Shown here in pieces: positions 56,066 to 63,856 of a stretch of DNA of 64,000 nt. Source of the stretch: Methylobacterium isbiliense (GTDB taxonomy: Bacteria > Pseudomonadota > Alphaproteobacteria > Rhizobiales > Beijerinckiaceae). The first letter of the stretch is position 1. Every line of letters starts with the position of its first letter. Location of the stretch: positions 62,001 through 126,000 of the forward strand of contig NZ_BPQQ01000058.1 of NCBI RefSeq assembly GCF_022179325.1. Direction: 5' to 3'. Below the pieces are notes generated by a model. It saw only the letters and a list, made by a program, of their open reading frames with translations. It had not been told where the DNA came from and did no database searches. The position numbers were made by a program, and so were the translations under genes.

Positions 56066-56122
56066 GGTCCGTCTCCTGTCGCGTGAGCCGGCAAGCCTTT
56101 TCCGGCGGCGAGGCACGGTTCA

Positions 56123-56189
56123 TATACGCCTCGTATGCGGTGAGATCGCTGCATACGAGGCGTATGTCAACCCGCATACGCGGCGTATG
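56123..56189. promoter_or_regulatory. Three TetR-type operators between ridA-like and tetR genes
   Basis: The motif CATACG-NNN-CGTATG occurs at 56123-56137 (one base off, TATACG), 56152-56166 and 56175-56189, with centres 29 and 23 bases apart. Copies 1 and 2 also form a 15-base perfect inverted repeat with each other (ATACGCCTCGTATGC/GCATACGAGGCGTAT). All three lie upstream of the chosen tetR ATG. Confidence 0.78.
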
Positions 56190-56208
56190 CGAGAGAATCG
56201 AGGCGGGG

Positions 56209-56802
56209 ATGGCGGCGGGACGGCGCGCACGCATGGAGGAGACCCGGGCCAAGCTGGTCCGGGCGGCACGGGCGGCCTTCGCGGAGAAGGGCTACGCGGC
56301 GGCCTCGATGGACGACCTGACCGCCGCGGCCGGGCTGACGCGGGGGGCGCTCTACCACCATTTCGGCGACAAGAAGGGCCTGTTGCGGGCCGTGATCGAC
56401 GCGCTCGACGCCGAGATGGTGGCCGCGGCGCGGGCCGCCCGGTCCCGGGCGGCCACGCCCTGGCTCGGCTTCCTGGAGGAAGGGGTGGCCTATATCGAGC
56501 TGGCGCTGGAGCCGGAGATCCAGCGGATCGTGCTGCTGGACGGGCCGGCGGTGCTCGGCGATCCCTCGCAGTGGCCGGGCCAGACCGCCTGCCTGCGCAC
56601 GACCACCGAGACGATCCAGTCGCTGATCGATGCGGGCACGGTGCGGCCGGTGGACGCCGAGGCCGCCGCCCGGCTGATCAACGGGGCGGCGCTCAACGCC
56701 GCCCTCTGGGTCGCGGCGTCCGACGAGCCCCGCGCCGTCCTCGCCAAGGCGATCGAGGCCTTCAGGTGCCTCGCGGCGGGCCTGCTGGCGGACGGGCGCT
56801 GA
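56209..56802 (+). CDS. TetR-family transcriptional regulator
   Basis: This 197-residue repressor has an N-terminal HTH: KLVRAARAAFAEKGYAAASMDDLTAAAGLTRGALYHHFGDKKGLL. The helical ligand-binding domain carries RIVLLDGPAVLG and a C-terminal helix bundle. The ATG 56209 is preferred: GAGGCGGGG precedes it, and earlier in-frame ATGs at 56083 and 56164 would put operators inside the coding region. It most likely represses itself and the divergent ridA-like gene. Broken exporter sequence beyond ridA suggests the regulon may once have included an efflux pump. Confidence 0.9.
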   Translation: MAAGRRARMEETRAKLVRAARAAFAEKGYAAASMDDLTAAAGLTRGALYHHFGDKKGLLRAVIDALDAEMVAAARAARSRAATPWLGFLEEGVAYIELALEPEIQRIVLLDGPAVLGDPSQWPGQTACLRTTTETIQSLIDAGTVRPVDAEAAARLINGAALNAALWVAASDEPRAVLAKAIEAFRCLAAGLLADGR

Positions 56803-56846
56803 CGGAGGGGCGCTGACGGAGGCCGCACCCGTCCGCCGGCAGGCCG

Positions 56847-57170
56847 TCAGTCGTCCGCCCGTTCGCCCCCCGATCCGATCATCGGGCCCGGACGGGTCGC
56901 GCTCTCGATGATGGCCTCCCACGACTTGCCCTGCGCTCTCAGGAACGCGATCGAGGGGCCGTCCTCGCTTCCGTAGACGGCGAGCGTCCGCGCGTAGATG
57001 CGGGTCCGGTACGGCTCCGGCGTGAGCCTCTTGAAGAGCACGGCCAAGCGCCTGCGCTCCGCATGCACGCTCCGGGCGATGGCCTCGCTGGACAGGCCGT
57101 CCCGCCGCATCTCGGCGACGCGCGCCTGCAGGTCGCGCACGGCCTGCTCGTAGCGGGAGCGGAGAGTCAT
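56847..57170 (-). CDS. Hypothetical protein, helical
   Basis: This 107-residue protein has no family I can name. It reads as a basic/acidic amphipathic helical protein: YEQAVRDLQARVAEMRRDGLSSEAIARSVHAERRRL, then a Tyr/Arg-rich RTRIYARTLAVYGSEDGPS and GKSWEAIIESATRPG. The SSEAIARSVHAERR part has the look of a small helix-turn-helix or recombinase-hinge helix. Codon use is normal for the region. It sits between the TetR gene (convergent) and the PBP gene. ATG 57170 is used; ATG 57179 is equally possible. Confidence 0.6.
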   Translation of the reverse strand: MTLRSRYEQAVRDLQARVAEMRRDGLSSEAIARSVHAERRRLAVLFKRLTPEPYRTRIYARTLAVYGSEDGPSIAFLRAQGKSWEAIIESATRPGPMIGSGGERADD

Positions 57171-57276
57171 CGGTCGCACGGCCCTGTGTGGTCCCGCGGC
57201 GTCGGGCGCTTCCCCTCGCCGCCCGCGACGGCGAGCGGTCCGTCCCGGGACCGGCGACGGGGATCGGGCCCCGCCC

Positions 57277-59742
57277 CTAACGCCGCCAGATCCCGATCCG
57301 GTTCGAGCGGGCCTGCTCCTCGGCGGCGCGCAGGTCCGGGGTGGCCTCGGCGCTGGCGCGCCCGCCGCCGTTGAACAGGATCAGCTCCGAGAGGTCGTGG
57401 CCGTCGAGGCTGCAGCGATAGGCGCCCTCGGCGGCGGGCTGGCAGGCGACGTCGCGGCGGCGCAGGTACCGGCCGAGTTCGCGGGCGTTGCGCCCGCCCA
57501 AGCCCTCGACGCCCTGCAGCCGCACGGTCAGCCCGTCGAAATCGAGCGTGCCGGTGTCGATCACCGTCGGCGTGCCGCGCACCCCCCGCCCCGCCCGCGG
57601 GTCCTCGGCCTCGGCCGACACCTCGCGCGGGGGCTCCGGACGGGTCTCTTGAGGGACCTCCTGGCGAGCCTCCTGCCGGCGCGCGCCCGGGCGGTCGGGC
57701 TTCGCCTTCGCCCGCACCGCCAGGGCCTGGGTGACGAAGTCCCGCCAGATCGCCGCCGGCAGGTCGCCGCCGGTGACGCCCTCCATCGGCGCATTGTCGT
57801 CGTTGCCGAGCCAGACCCCGACCACGAGATCGGCCGTGAAGCCGATGAACCACGCGTCGCGGTTGTCCTGGGTGGTGCCGGTCTTGCCCCCGGAGGGCAC
57901 CGCCACCCGGGCGCCCTTGCCGGTGCCCTCGCGCACCACGGCGGCGAGGAGGTCGACCATCCCGGCCCGGGCGGCCGGGTCGCGCATGGGGCTGAGCGCG
58001 GTGGCGGGCCGCGTGTAGAGCGTCTGGTCGCGGGCGGCGATCTGGCGGATCGCGTAGGGCTCGACGCTCTCGGCGCCGGCCGCCACTGCCGCGTAGGCGC
58101 GGGTGAGGTCGAGGAGCGTCGTCTCGGCGGAGCCGAGCGCGAGGCTCGGCAGGTTCGGCAGCTCGGCCTGGATGCCGAGGCCCTTGGCGGTGGCGATCAC
58201 GGCCGGGATGCCCACCGCCTCGGCGAGCTGCACCGCCACGGTGTTGATCGACTGCGCGAAGGCGGTGCGCAGGCTGACGGCCCCGCGGTAGCGCCCGCCG
58301 TAATTCTCGGGCTCCCACTCGCCGACCTGGGTCGGGCGGTCGACCATCACCGAATCGGGCTGGTAGCCGTTGCGCAAGGCGGTCAGGTAGACGAACAGCT
58401 TGAACAGCGAGCCCGGCTGGCGGCGCGCCTGCGTCACCCGGTTGAACTGGCTCTCGGCGTAGTCGCGCCCGCCCACCAGCGCGAGGATCGCCCCGTCCGG
58501 CGCCATCGCCACGAGCGCGCCCTGCGAGATCCTGCGGCGCTCGCCGTCCTGGTCGAGGCGGCGGGCGAGCACGCTCTCGGCGATGTTCTGGAGCGTCAGG
58601 TCGAGGGTGGTGCGCAGCGTGGCGTCCGCCGGCCCGGCGCCGATCAGCGCCTTGGCCTGCTCGGCCGCGAGGTCGACGAAGTAGTTGGTGCCCACCGGGG
58701 TCTCGGTGGGCACCTGCACGGCGGCGGGATTCTTGCGGGCCGCCTCCGCCTCCGCCGCGGTGATCGCGCCGGTCTCCGCCATCGCGTCGAGCACCTGGGC
58801 GGCCCGGCCGCGGGCCCCGTCGAGGTTGCGGTGGGGGGCGAGCTGCGAGGGCGCGCGCACCAGCCCGGCCAGCATCGCGGCCTCGCTCAGGGCGAGGTCC
58901 CGGGCGGGCTTGCCGAAATAGCGCTGCGCCGCCGCGTCGGCGCCGTAGACGCCCGCCCCGAAATACGCGGTGTTGAGGTAGCGGGTGAGGATCTCGTCCT
59001 TGGGCAGCTGCGATTCGAGCCACAGGGCCAGCACCGCCTCCTGCACCTTCCGCTTCAGGGTGCGGTCCTGCGAGAGGTAGTTCATCCGCACGAGCTGCTG
59101 GGTCAGCGTGCTGCCGCCCTCGCGGGTGCCGCCCGCCGCGAGGTTGCGGAACGCCGCCCGCATCAGGCCGCGCAGGTCGATGCCGTCATGCTCGTAGAAG
59201 CGCCGGTCTTCGATGGCGACGATGGCCTGCGCCAGCACCTTCGGCACCTCGCGGGGGCCGAGCTTGGCGCCCTTGATGACGCCGCGCGTGGCGAAGGCCT
59301 GCCCTCCCTCCGCCCGCAGCACCAGCGCGGAGGCGGTGGGCTCGACGACGAGGCCGCCGTTCACCGGCAGGGTCGCGAGGGCGTGGACGAGAGTGAGGAG
59401 GCAGAGGCCGATCACGGCCGCGACCGAGAACGCGGCGGCGCGCCCCCAGGGCACACGCCGCCACGGCACGCGCGCGCCGAGCGCCCGCACCGGCGCCCAG
59501 GCGGCCGCCCCGGCGGCGGCCGCGCGGCGGGCCGCCGGGTGCGCGCCGAGGCGGCGCAGCCCGGCCCCGGCGGCGGCCGCCCCGGCCCGTGCGCCGCTCC
59601 AGGCGCGCCGGCCCTGCCCGGAGAGCCGCGCCGCGAGCCCGGGGGCCGGCGCGGGCTGCGGGCGCGCCTCGCCCGCCCCGCCGAGGTCGAGCCAGTCGCG
59701 GCGGGGTCCGGGCGCGTCGGAAGGCGGCTGCGGGCCGGCCAT
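57277..59742 (-). CDS. Bifunctional penicillin-binding protein 1A/1C-like with nuclease-like C-terminal tail
   Basis: This 821-residue class A PBP polymerises and cross-links peptidoglycan. A 100-residue Ala/Arg/Pro cytoplasmic tail precedes one membrane helix (about 103-125). The GT51 glycosyltransferase has EDRRFYEHDGIDLRGL and GGSTLTQQLVRMNYLS. The transpeptidase has RQPGSLFKLFVYL (SxxK), AQSINTVAVQ (SxN) and SGGKTGTTQDN (KTG). After it, a Pro/Glu linker leads to about 85 residues resembling a staphylococcal-nuclease fold (FDGLTVRLQGVEG to AEEQARSNRIGIWRR) but without obvious catalytic Arg/Asp/Glu sets. The gene starts 6 bases after the His/Arg/Trp-repeat gene ends. Confidence 0.9.
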   Translation of the reverse strand: MAGPQPPSDAPGPRRDWLDLGGAGEARPQPAPAPGLAARLSGQGRRAWSGARAGAAAAGAGLRRLGAHPAARRAAAAGAAAWAPVRALGARVPWRRVPWGRAAAFSVAAVIGLCLLTLVHALATLPVNGGLVVEPTASALVLRAEGGQAFATRGVIKGAKLGPREVPKVLAQAIVAIEDRRFYEHDGIDLRGLMRAAFRNLAAGGTREGGSTLTQQLVRMNYLSQDRTLKRKVQEAVLALWLESQLPKDEILTRYLNTAYFGAGVYGADAAAQRYFGKPARDLALSEAAMLAGLVRAPSQLAPHRNLDGARGRAAQVLDAMAETGAITAAEAEAARKNPAAVQVPTETPVGTNYFVDLAAEQAKALIGAGPADATLRTTLDLTLQNIAESVLARRLDQDGERRRISQGALVAMAPDGAILALVGGRDYAESQFNRVTQARRQPGSLFKLFVYLTALRNGYQPDSVMVDRPTQVGEWEPENYGGRYRGAVSLRTAFAQSINTVAVQLAEAVGIPAVIATAKGLGIQAELPNLPSLALGSAETTLLDLTRAYAAVAAGAESVEPYAIRQIAARDQTLYTRPATALSPMRDPAARAGMVDLLAAVVREGTGKGARVAVPSGGKTGTTQDNRDAWFIGFTADLVVGVWLGNDDNAPMEGVTGGDLPAAIWRDFVTQALAVRAKAKPDRPGARRQEARQEVPQETRPEPPREVSAEAEDPRAGRGVRGTPTVIDTGTLDFDGLTVRLQGVEGLGGRNARELGRYLRRRDVACQPAAEGAYRCSLDGHDLSELILFNGGGRASAEATPDLRAAEEQARSNRIGIWRR

Positions 59743-59748
59743 GCCGGA

Positions 59749-60105
59749 TCAGCGCCCGGCCGCCGGGCGGGGCTCGATCCAGGTGCGCATCGCCGCCGGG
59801 CGGCTGAAGCGCAGGGTCCGGGGAGCGTGCAGCCGATGGGTGTGGCGGCGATGCCAGTGGCGGCGGTGGTGGTAGCGCCGGTGCCAGTGCCGGCGATGGT
59901 GCCAGTGGCGCCGGTAATGGTGATGGCGGCGCCAGTGCCGGCGGTGCCGCCAGTGGCGGTGGCGGCGCCAGCGCGCCGTCTCGACGCCGGAGGGCTGGTC
60001 GAGGGCGACGGTCGCGGCGGCGCGCGGCAGCAGCGGCGAGGCTGCGGCCCAGCCGCAAAGGCCGACGAGGAGGCAGAGGGCCAGCATCAGGGGGCGGATG
60101 CGCAC
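59749..60105 (-). CDS. Secreted His/Arg/Trp-rich repeat protein
   Basis: This 118-residue protein starts at GTG 60105, preceded by GGAGG. A signal peptide (about 1-21, cleavage near AAA) is followed by a short linker. About 48 residues are made almost only of His, Arg and Trp with a few Tyr, as imperfect units such as HWRHRRHW, HWHHRRHW and HHRRHWHRRH. The DNA shows matching degenerate short repeats. I cannot assign a family. Metal binding or interaction with anionic glycan or DNA in the envelope is plausible from composition. It ends 6 bases before the PBP gene, so co-transcription is almost certain. Confidence 0.72.
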   Translation of the reverse strand: MRIRPLMLALCLLVGLCGWAAASPLLPRAAATVALDQPSGVETARWRRHRHWRHRRHWRRHHHYRRHWHHRRHWHRRYHHRRHWHRRHTHRLHAPRTLRFSRPAAMRTWIEPRPAAGR

Positions 60106-60265
60106 GGGCACCTCCGGAGGACGGGGACGGAATCCGCCTACAACGCCAAGCTCGGCCATCCGTTCCGCGCCCGCCCGGGGGGCGATCCGGCTCGCGCGCA
60201 CCTTGACGGGACGCGGTTTCCCGCCAGTCTCGGGGGCTCGCGGAGGAGACAGACTTTTGACGACG

Positions 60266-60718
60266 ATGCGACCGTTCCTCGCCGCCGCGGCGCTTGCCGC
60301 CCTCGCCGCCCCGGCCGCCGCCCAGCAGCGCCCCGCCCCCAAGGCCCCGCCCCCGCCCAAGGAGGCGCCGCCGCCGGACGCCACCGCGGGCGCCCTCTTC
60401 CCCTGCCGCAGCGACAAGGAGGTCTGCTACGTGGGCGTGGCCCGCGAGGGCAAGCTCGTCGTGCTCTTCACCAACGATCCCAAGGGCGAGGAGATCTCCG
60501 GCAGGCCGGTCGCGATCACGGACGGCTCGGCGGACCTTGCCAAGACCGAGGGCAAGGTGGTGATGCTGGTGGGCAGCCTCGACCCGAAGGCGGGCTTCGC
60601 GCGGGCCGAGATCGTCGACGTGGCCGGCCCCCTCGTCGCCTTCGCCATCAAGAGCGCGGTGGGCGGCGGCGGAGAAGAGCCGCCCCCGCCGCCCGGACCC
60701 GCCCCGAAGCGGCGCTGA
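60266..60718 (+). CDS. Small secreted protein with two cysteines
   Basis: This 150-residue product has a clean signal peptide (about 1-20, AAA|QQ), a Pro/Lys spacer (RPAPKAPPPPKEAPPP) and one small domain: LFPCRSDKEVCYVGVAREGKLVVLFTNDPKGEEI. Cys-x7-Cys could form a disulfide in the periplasm. The C-terminus is Gly/Pro-rich. It is of the size and layout of IalB-like or SH3-like envelope proteins but I cannot place it in a family. ATG 60266 gives the signal peptide directly. It is convergent with the 2OG oxygenase gene 13 bases away. Confidence 0.75.
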   Translation: MRPFLAAAALAALAAPAAAQQRPAPKAPPPPKEAPPPDATAGALFPCRSDKEVCYVGVAREGKLVVLFTNDPKGEEISGRPVAITDGSADLAKTEGKVVMLVGSLDPKAGFARAEIVDVAGPLVAFAIKSAVGGGGEEPPPPPGPAPKRR

Positions 60719-60731
60719 GGCCACGCGGGCC

Positions 60732-61436
60732 TCAGGCGGCGTCGTGGAAGATCAGGCCGGTCGTGTAGCGCTCGCCCGAGCGCACGCGGCTGACCCCGTG
60801 GCGCAGGGCGACCCGGTAGGTGCCGCGCGTGCCCTGCACCGGCCGGTGGCGGACCGCGAAGATCACGCCCTCCCCCTGCCCCAGCGGCACCACCTCGGCC
60901 CGCGACTGCATCCGCGGGCGCTGCTCGGTGAGCACGAACTCGCCGCCCGTGAAGTCGCGCCCCGGCGCCGAGAGCAGGATCGCCACCTGCAGCGGGAAGA
61001 CGTGCTCGCCGTACACGTCCTGATGCAGGCAGTTGTAGTCCCCCTCGCCGTAGCGCAGCAGGAGCGGCGTCGGCCGGGTCTGGCCCGCCTGCCGGCAGCG
61101 GGCGAGAAAATCCGCATGCGCCGCCGGGTAGCGCACGGGCAGGCCCATCGCGGCGTTCCAGCGGTCGGCGAGCGGGGCGAGCCGCGCATAGAGCGCGCTG
61201 CGCAGGTCCTCGAGCGGCGCGGGCAGCGGATAGGCGTAGTACTTGTATTCGCCCCGCCCGAAGCCGTGCCGGGCCATGACGATGCGGCTGCGGAAGGGCG
61301 CGTCCTGCGGGTAGAGCGCCCGCAGCCGCGCGCAGGCGTCCGTGTCGAGGAGCGGCCCCGTGGCGGCGCAGCCATGGGCCTCGAGATCCGCCCCGATCCG
61401 GGTCCAGTCGAGGGCCTCGACGGGCACGGCGCTCAC
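60732..61436 (-). CDS. 2-oxoglutarate/Fe(II)-dependent oxygenase linked to ada
   Basis: This 234-residue protein ends with a double-stranded beta-helix. The iron site is in CLHQDVYGEH (HxD) and the distal His in ALRHGVSRV; an Arg-Tyr-Thr-Thr segment (GERYTTGLIFHD) follows as the 2OG-binding part. The GTG start overlaps the ada stop (GTGA), so the two are translationally coupled. Pairing with Ada suggests oxidative repair or a methyl-damage response analogous in logic to AlkB, but the sequence is closer to prolyl-hydroxylase-like oxygenases. Direct substrate evidence is lacking. Confidence 0.82.
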   Translation of the reverse strand: MSAVPVEALDWTRIGADLEAHGCAATGPLLDTDACARLRALYPQDAPFRSRIVMARHGFGRGEYKYYAYPLPAPLEDLRSALYARLAPLADRWNAAMGLPVRYPAAHADFLARCRQAGQTRPTPLLLRYGEGDYNCLHQDVYGEHVFPLQVAILLSAPGRDFTGGEFVLTEQRPRMQSRAEVVPLGQGEGVIFAVRHRPVQGTRGTYRVALRHGVSRVRSGERYTTGLIFHDAA

Positions 61437-62620
61437 CGGGACGCCTCCAGGGGCAGCTCCGGTTCCAGCTGGGCGCCTTCCTGGGCACCTTGCCGGGCGC
61501 CTTCCCGGGCGAGCAGGGCGCGCTTGCGCGCCACGCCCCAGCGGTAGCCCGAGAGCGCGCCGTCGTGGCGCACGACCCGGTGGCAGGGAATGGCGACGGC
61601 GAGCGGGTTGGCGCCGCAGGCCTGGGCCACCGCCCGCACGGCCTTCGGCTCGCCGATCGCCCGGGCGATCTCCGTATAGGTCGCGGTGCGGCCGGGCGGG
61701 ATCGCCCGCAGGGCCTGCCAGACCCGCTGCTGGAAGGCGGTGCCGTTGATGTCGAGCGGCAGGTCGAGGCGCGCCCGGTGCGGCGCCTCGACGAGGCCGA
61801 CGACCCGCGCCACCGTGGCGTCGAAATCCGGCTCGCCCCCGCTCAGCTCGGCCCGGGGGAAGCGGTCCTGCAGGTCGCGCAGCAGGGCCTCGGGGTCGTC
61901 CCCGAGCAGGATCGCGCACACGCCCGCCTCCGTGGCCGCGACCAGGATGGCGCCGAGCGAGCACTGGCCGAGGGCGAAGCGGATCCGCGCCCCCGCCCCG
62001 CCCCGGCGGTAGGCGGTGGGGGTCATGCCGAGCCGCGCAGAGGCGGAGGCGTAGAAGCGGCTCGACGCGTTGAAGCCGGCCTCGAAGATGGCCTCGGTCA
62101 CGGTCCCGGCCTCCTGCAGGCCGGCGGCGAGGCGGGCCGCCCGCCGGGCGCCCGCATAGGCCCGGGGGGTGACGCCGGTGATCCGCCGGAAGACGCGGTG
62201 GAAGTGGTAGAGGCTCATCCCGGCCGCGCGGGCCAGCGCGTCGAGGGCGGGCGGCGTCTCGGCCGCCTCGATCAGCCGGCAGGCCCGGGCGACGGCCTCG
62301 GCCTGGCGCGCGGCGAGCCCCGGCTCGTTCGGCCGGCAGCGGCGGCAGGGCCGGAAGCCCGCGGCCTCCGCGTCGGCGCAGGTCGGGTGGAAGGCGACGT
62401 GCTCCGGCTTGGCCGCCCGGGCGGGGCAGCTCGGCCGGCAATACACGCCGGTGGTGCGCACCGAGTAGACGAAACGGCCGTCCGCGCGCGCGTCGCGGCG
62501 GGCGAGCGCCGCCCAGCGCGCCGCGTCGACCGCCGCGGGATCGGGCGAGGTGCCGGGCCAAGCATCGGGCCGAGCGCCTGGCGAAGCGTCGGACAGCGTG
62601 TCGGAATCGAGAAGACGCAT
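61433..62620 (-). CDS. ada: Bifunctional methylation-response regulator/O6-methylguanine-DNA methyltransferase Ada
   Basis: This 395-residue Ada has all three parts. The N-terminal methyl-phosphotriester acceptor has the Cys4 zinc site (GVYCRPSCPARAAKPEH and GFRPCRRCRP). An AraC-type helix-turn-helix follows (LARAAGMSLYHFHRVFRRITG). The C-terminal methyltransferase has the acceptor AIPCHRVVRHDG. It repairs O6-methylguanine and activates the adaptive response. The first 30 residues and the last 20 contain short Gly/Ala/Pro repeats, beyond the fold. ATG 62620 is chosen. The 2OG oxygenase gene overlaps its stop, so both belong to one adaptive-response operon. Confidence 0.95.
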   Translation of the reverse strand: MRLLDSDTLSDASPGARPDAWPGTSPDPAAVDAARWAALARRDARADGRFVYSVRTTGVYCRPSCPARAAKPEHVAFHPTCADAEAAGFRPCRRCRPNEPGLAARQAEAVARACRLIEAAETPPALDALARAAGMSLYHFHRVFRRITGVTPRAYAGARRAARLAAGLQEAGTVTEAIFEAGFNASSRFYASASARLGMTPTAYRRGGAGARIRFALGQCSLGAILVAATEAGVCAILLGDDPEALLRDLQDRFPRAELSGGEPDFDATVARVVGLVEAPHRARLDLPLDINGTAFQQRVWQALRAIPPGRTATYTEIARAIGEPKAVRAVAQACGANPLAVAIPCHRVVRHDGALSGYRWGVARKRALLAREGARQGAQEGAQLEPELPLEASR

Positions 62621-62802
62621 CACGGATCTCCTGGGGGCGGGTCCGGCCGCCGATGCCGCACTCTGGCGCGGCGCCCGGCCGGCCCGCATCCCGGTGCTTG
62701 CGCTCGAATCCCCCGGGGTTCGGGCGCAAGAAGCGGGAGGCGCGGGCGGCGCCCCGCGCGCGATCATGCCCGGGCGCGGGCCCGGAGGCGAGGAGACGAG
62801 CG

Positions 62803-63237
62803 ATGGCGAAGGGGGCGGCCGTTCTGGGGCTGGCGCTGGCGGCGGGGAGCGCGGCCGCGGAGCCGGTGCGCCTGCGGCCCGGCGCCTACGAGGTCGAGGT
62901 GCGCCTCAACCTGCCGCATCTCGACGGGACGGGGAGTCGCAAGCGGGTGCGCCTGTGCCTCGACGGCGTGCCGGTTCGGGGCCTGCCGGTGCTCAGCGAC
63001 AACACGCCGCTGGCCGGCTGCCCGGTCTCGGACCTGCGCCAGGAGGGCGAGTCCCTCGGCTTCACGATCGCCTGCGAGGGCCGCAACCAGCCCTCGGCGA
63101 AGGCCGTCTACCGGCTCGCGCCCGAGGCTTTCGAGGGCCGCGTGTCCATGCGGCTCGGCGGCAAGAACATGACGCTCACCGAGGTGCAGACCGGCCGCTG
63201 GCGCGGCGCCTGCGCGCCGGAGGACCTGCGCCCGTGA
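62803..63237 (+). CDS. DUF3617-type secreted protein
   Basis: This 144-residue protein has a short signal peptide (cleavage near AAAEP, residue 19) and the layout of DUF3617 proteins. RPGAYEVEVRLNL opens it, then RVRLCLDG with a first Cys, AGCPVSDLRQ, TIACEGRNQ, a central AVYRLAPEAFEGRVSMRLGG, and a final RWRGAC. Four Cys suggest two disulfides in the periplasm. The function of the family is unknown. ATG 62803 lies after a GAGGAGACGAGCG site. It is divergent from ada. Confidence 0.78.
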   Translation: MAKGAAVLGLALAAGSAAAEPVRLRPGAYEVEVRLNLPHLDGTGSRKRVRLCLDGVPVRGLPVLSDNTPLAGCPVSDLRQEGESLGFTIACEGRNQPSAKAVYRLAPEAFEGRVSMRLGGKNMTLTEVQTGRWRGACAPEDLRP

Positions 63238-63256
63238 CGGGACCGCGGCGGTGCAG

Positions 63257-63394
63257 TCAGGATTGCCCGTGCCGCTGGCGGTAGCGGGGGCCGGGGCCGC
63301 GCATGTAGTGGAGCTCCGGGCGGTAAGGATCGGTCAGGGATGCGGCGAGGCTGCGGAATGCCTCCGCCGCGCGGCCGAAGAGGGCCATCAGCAT
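63257..63394 (-). CDS. Small 45-residue protein
   Basis: This very short gene has a strong GGAGG 8 bases before its ATG and good codon use. The product starts MLMALFGRAAEAFRSLAAS, an amphipathic helix, and ends in an Arg/Pro/Tyr/His-rich tail (YMRGPGPRYRQRHGQS). It may associate with the membrane or ribosome, but no family is recognised. It lies between a secreted DUF3617 gene (convergent) and another small gene on the same strand, 129 bases away. Confidence 0.55.
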   Translation of the reverse strand: MLMALFGRAAEAFRSLAASLTDPYRPELHYMRGPGPRYRQRHGQS

Positions 63395-63485
63395 CGGTTC
63401 GTCCTCCTGCGTCGACACGGGTCGCAGGTCCGAGGCACGGATCGTGCCGCGGAGCGGTTGCGATTCCGTTTCGGCAGGATCGCCT

Positions 63486-63510
63486 CCGCCCCGGGACTTT
63501 TTCGGGGCGG
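63486..63510 (-). terminator. Hairpin between two small minus-strand genes
   Basis: CCGCCCCG (63486-63493) pairs with CGGGGCGG (63503-63510) around a 9-base loop with five T on the plus strand. On the minus strand it lies just after the small membrane-protein gene ends. No T run follows on that strand. Confidence 0.45.
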
Positions 63511-63523
63511 GATCGGGGAAACG

Positions 63524-63664
63524 TCAGGGCAGGATGCCGGCGAGCTGCAGGGCCGCCGCCGCGATGATGAACAGCGCCGCGGCGAGGCACTCGAGCGGCA
63601 CGCTCTCCCACAGGGCGGGCGCCGGCGAGGCGGTCTCGCGGGCAAGAGGGGAGACGGGGGTCAT
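63524..63664 (-). CDS. Small single-pass membrane protein
   Basis: This 46-residue product has a polar Ser/Pro/Glu-rich first half and one hydrophobic helix at the C-terminus (LAAALFIIAAAALQLAGIL). It is probably inserted in the inner membrane as a tail-anchored miniprotein. GGAGG lies about 9 bases before the ATG. Codon use and a hairpin downstream support a real gene. The function is unknown; it is not a signal peptide, as the helix is at the C-terminus. It precedes the 45-residue gene on the same strand. Confidence 0.55.
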   Translation of the reverse strand: MTPVSPLARETASPAPALWESVPLECLAAALFIIAAAALQLAGILP

Positions 63665-63856
63665 GTGGGGCACCTCCGGGTGGCCCGGGGCGGGCCGGCG
63701 TTTCCTCGCGGGCGGCGCCTCTGGCGGGCGGCCGTCCCGGAGCGAGTCTACAGCATCGCGGCGCGCCGTGCAGCCAGGGAGCCACAGCCATGCCGTCGCC
63801 GCCTTGCGGGGGCGGATCGGGACGTGCTCCGGTGGCGCGACATCCAGGAGCCCCCG

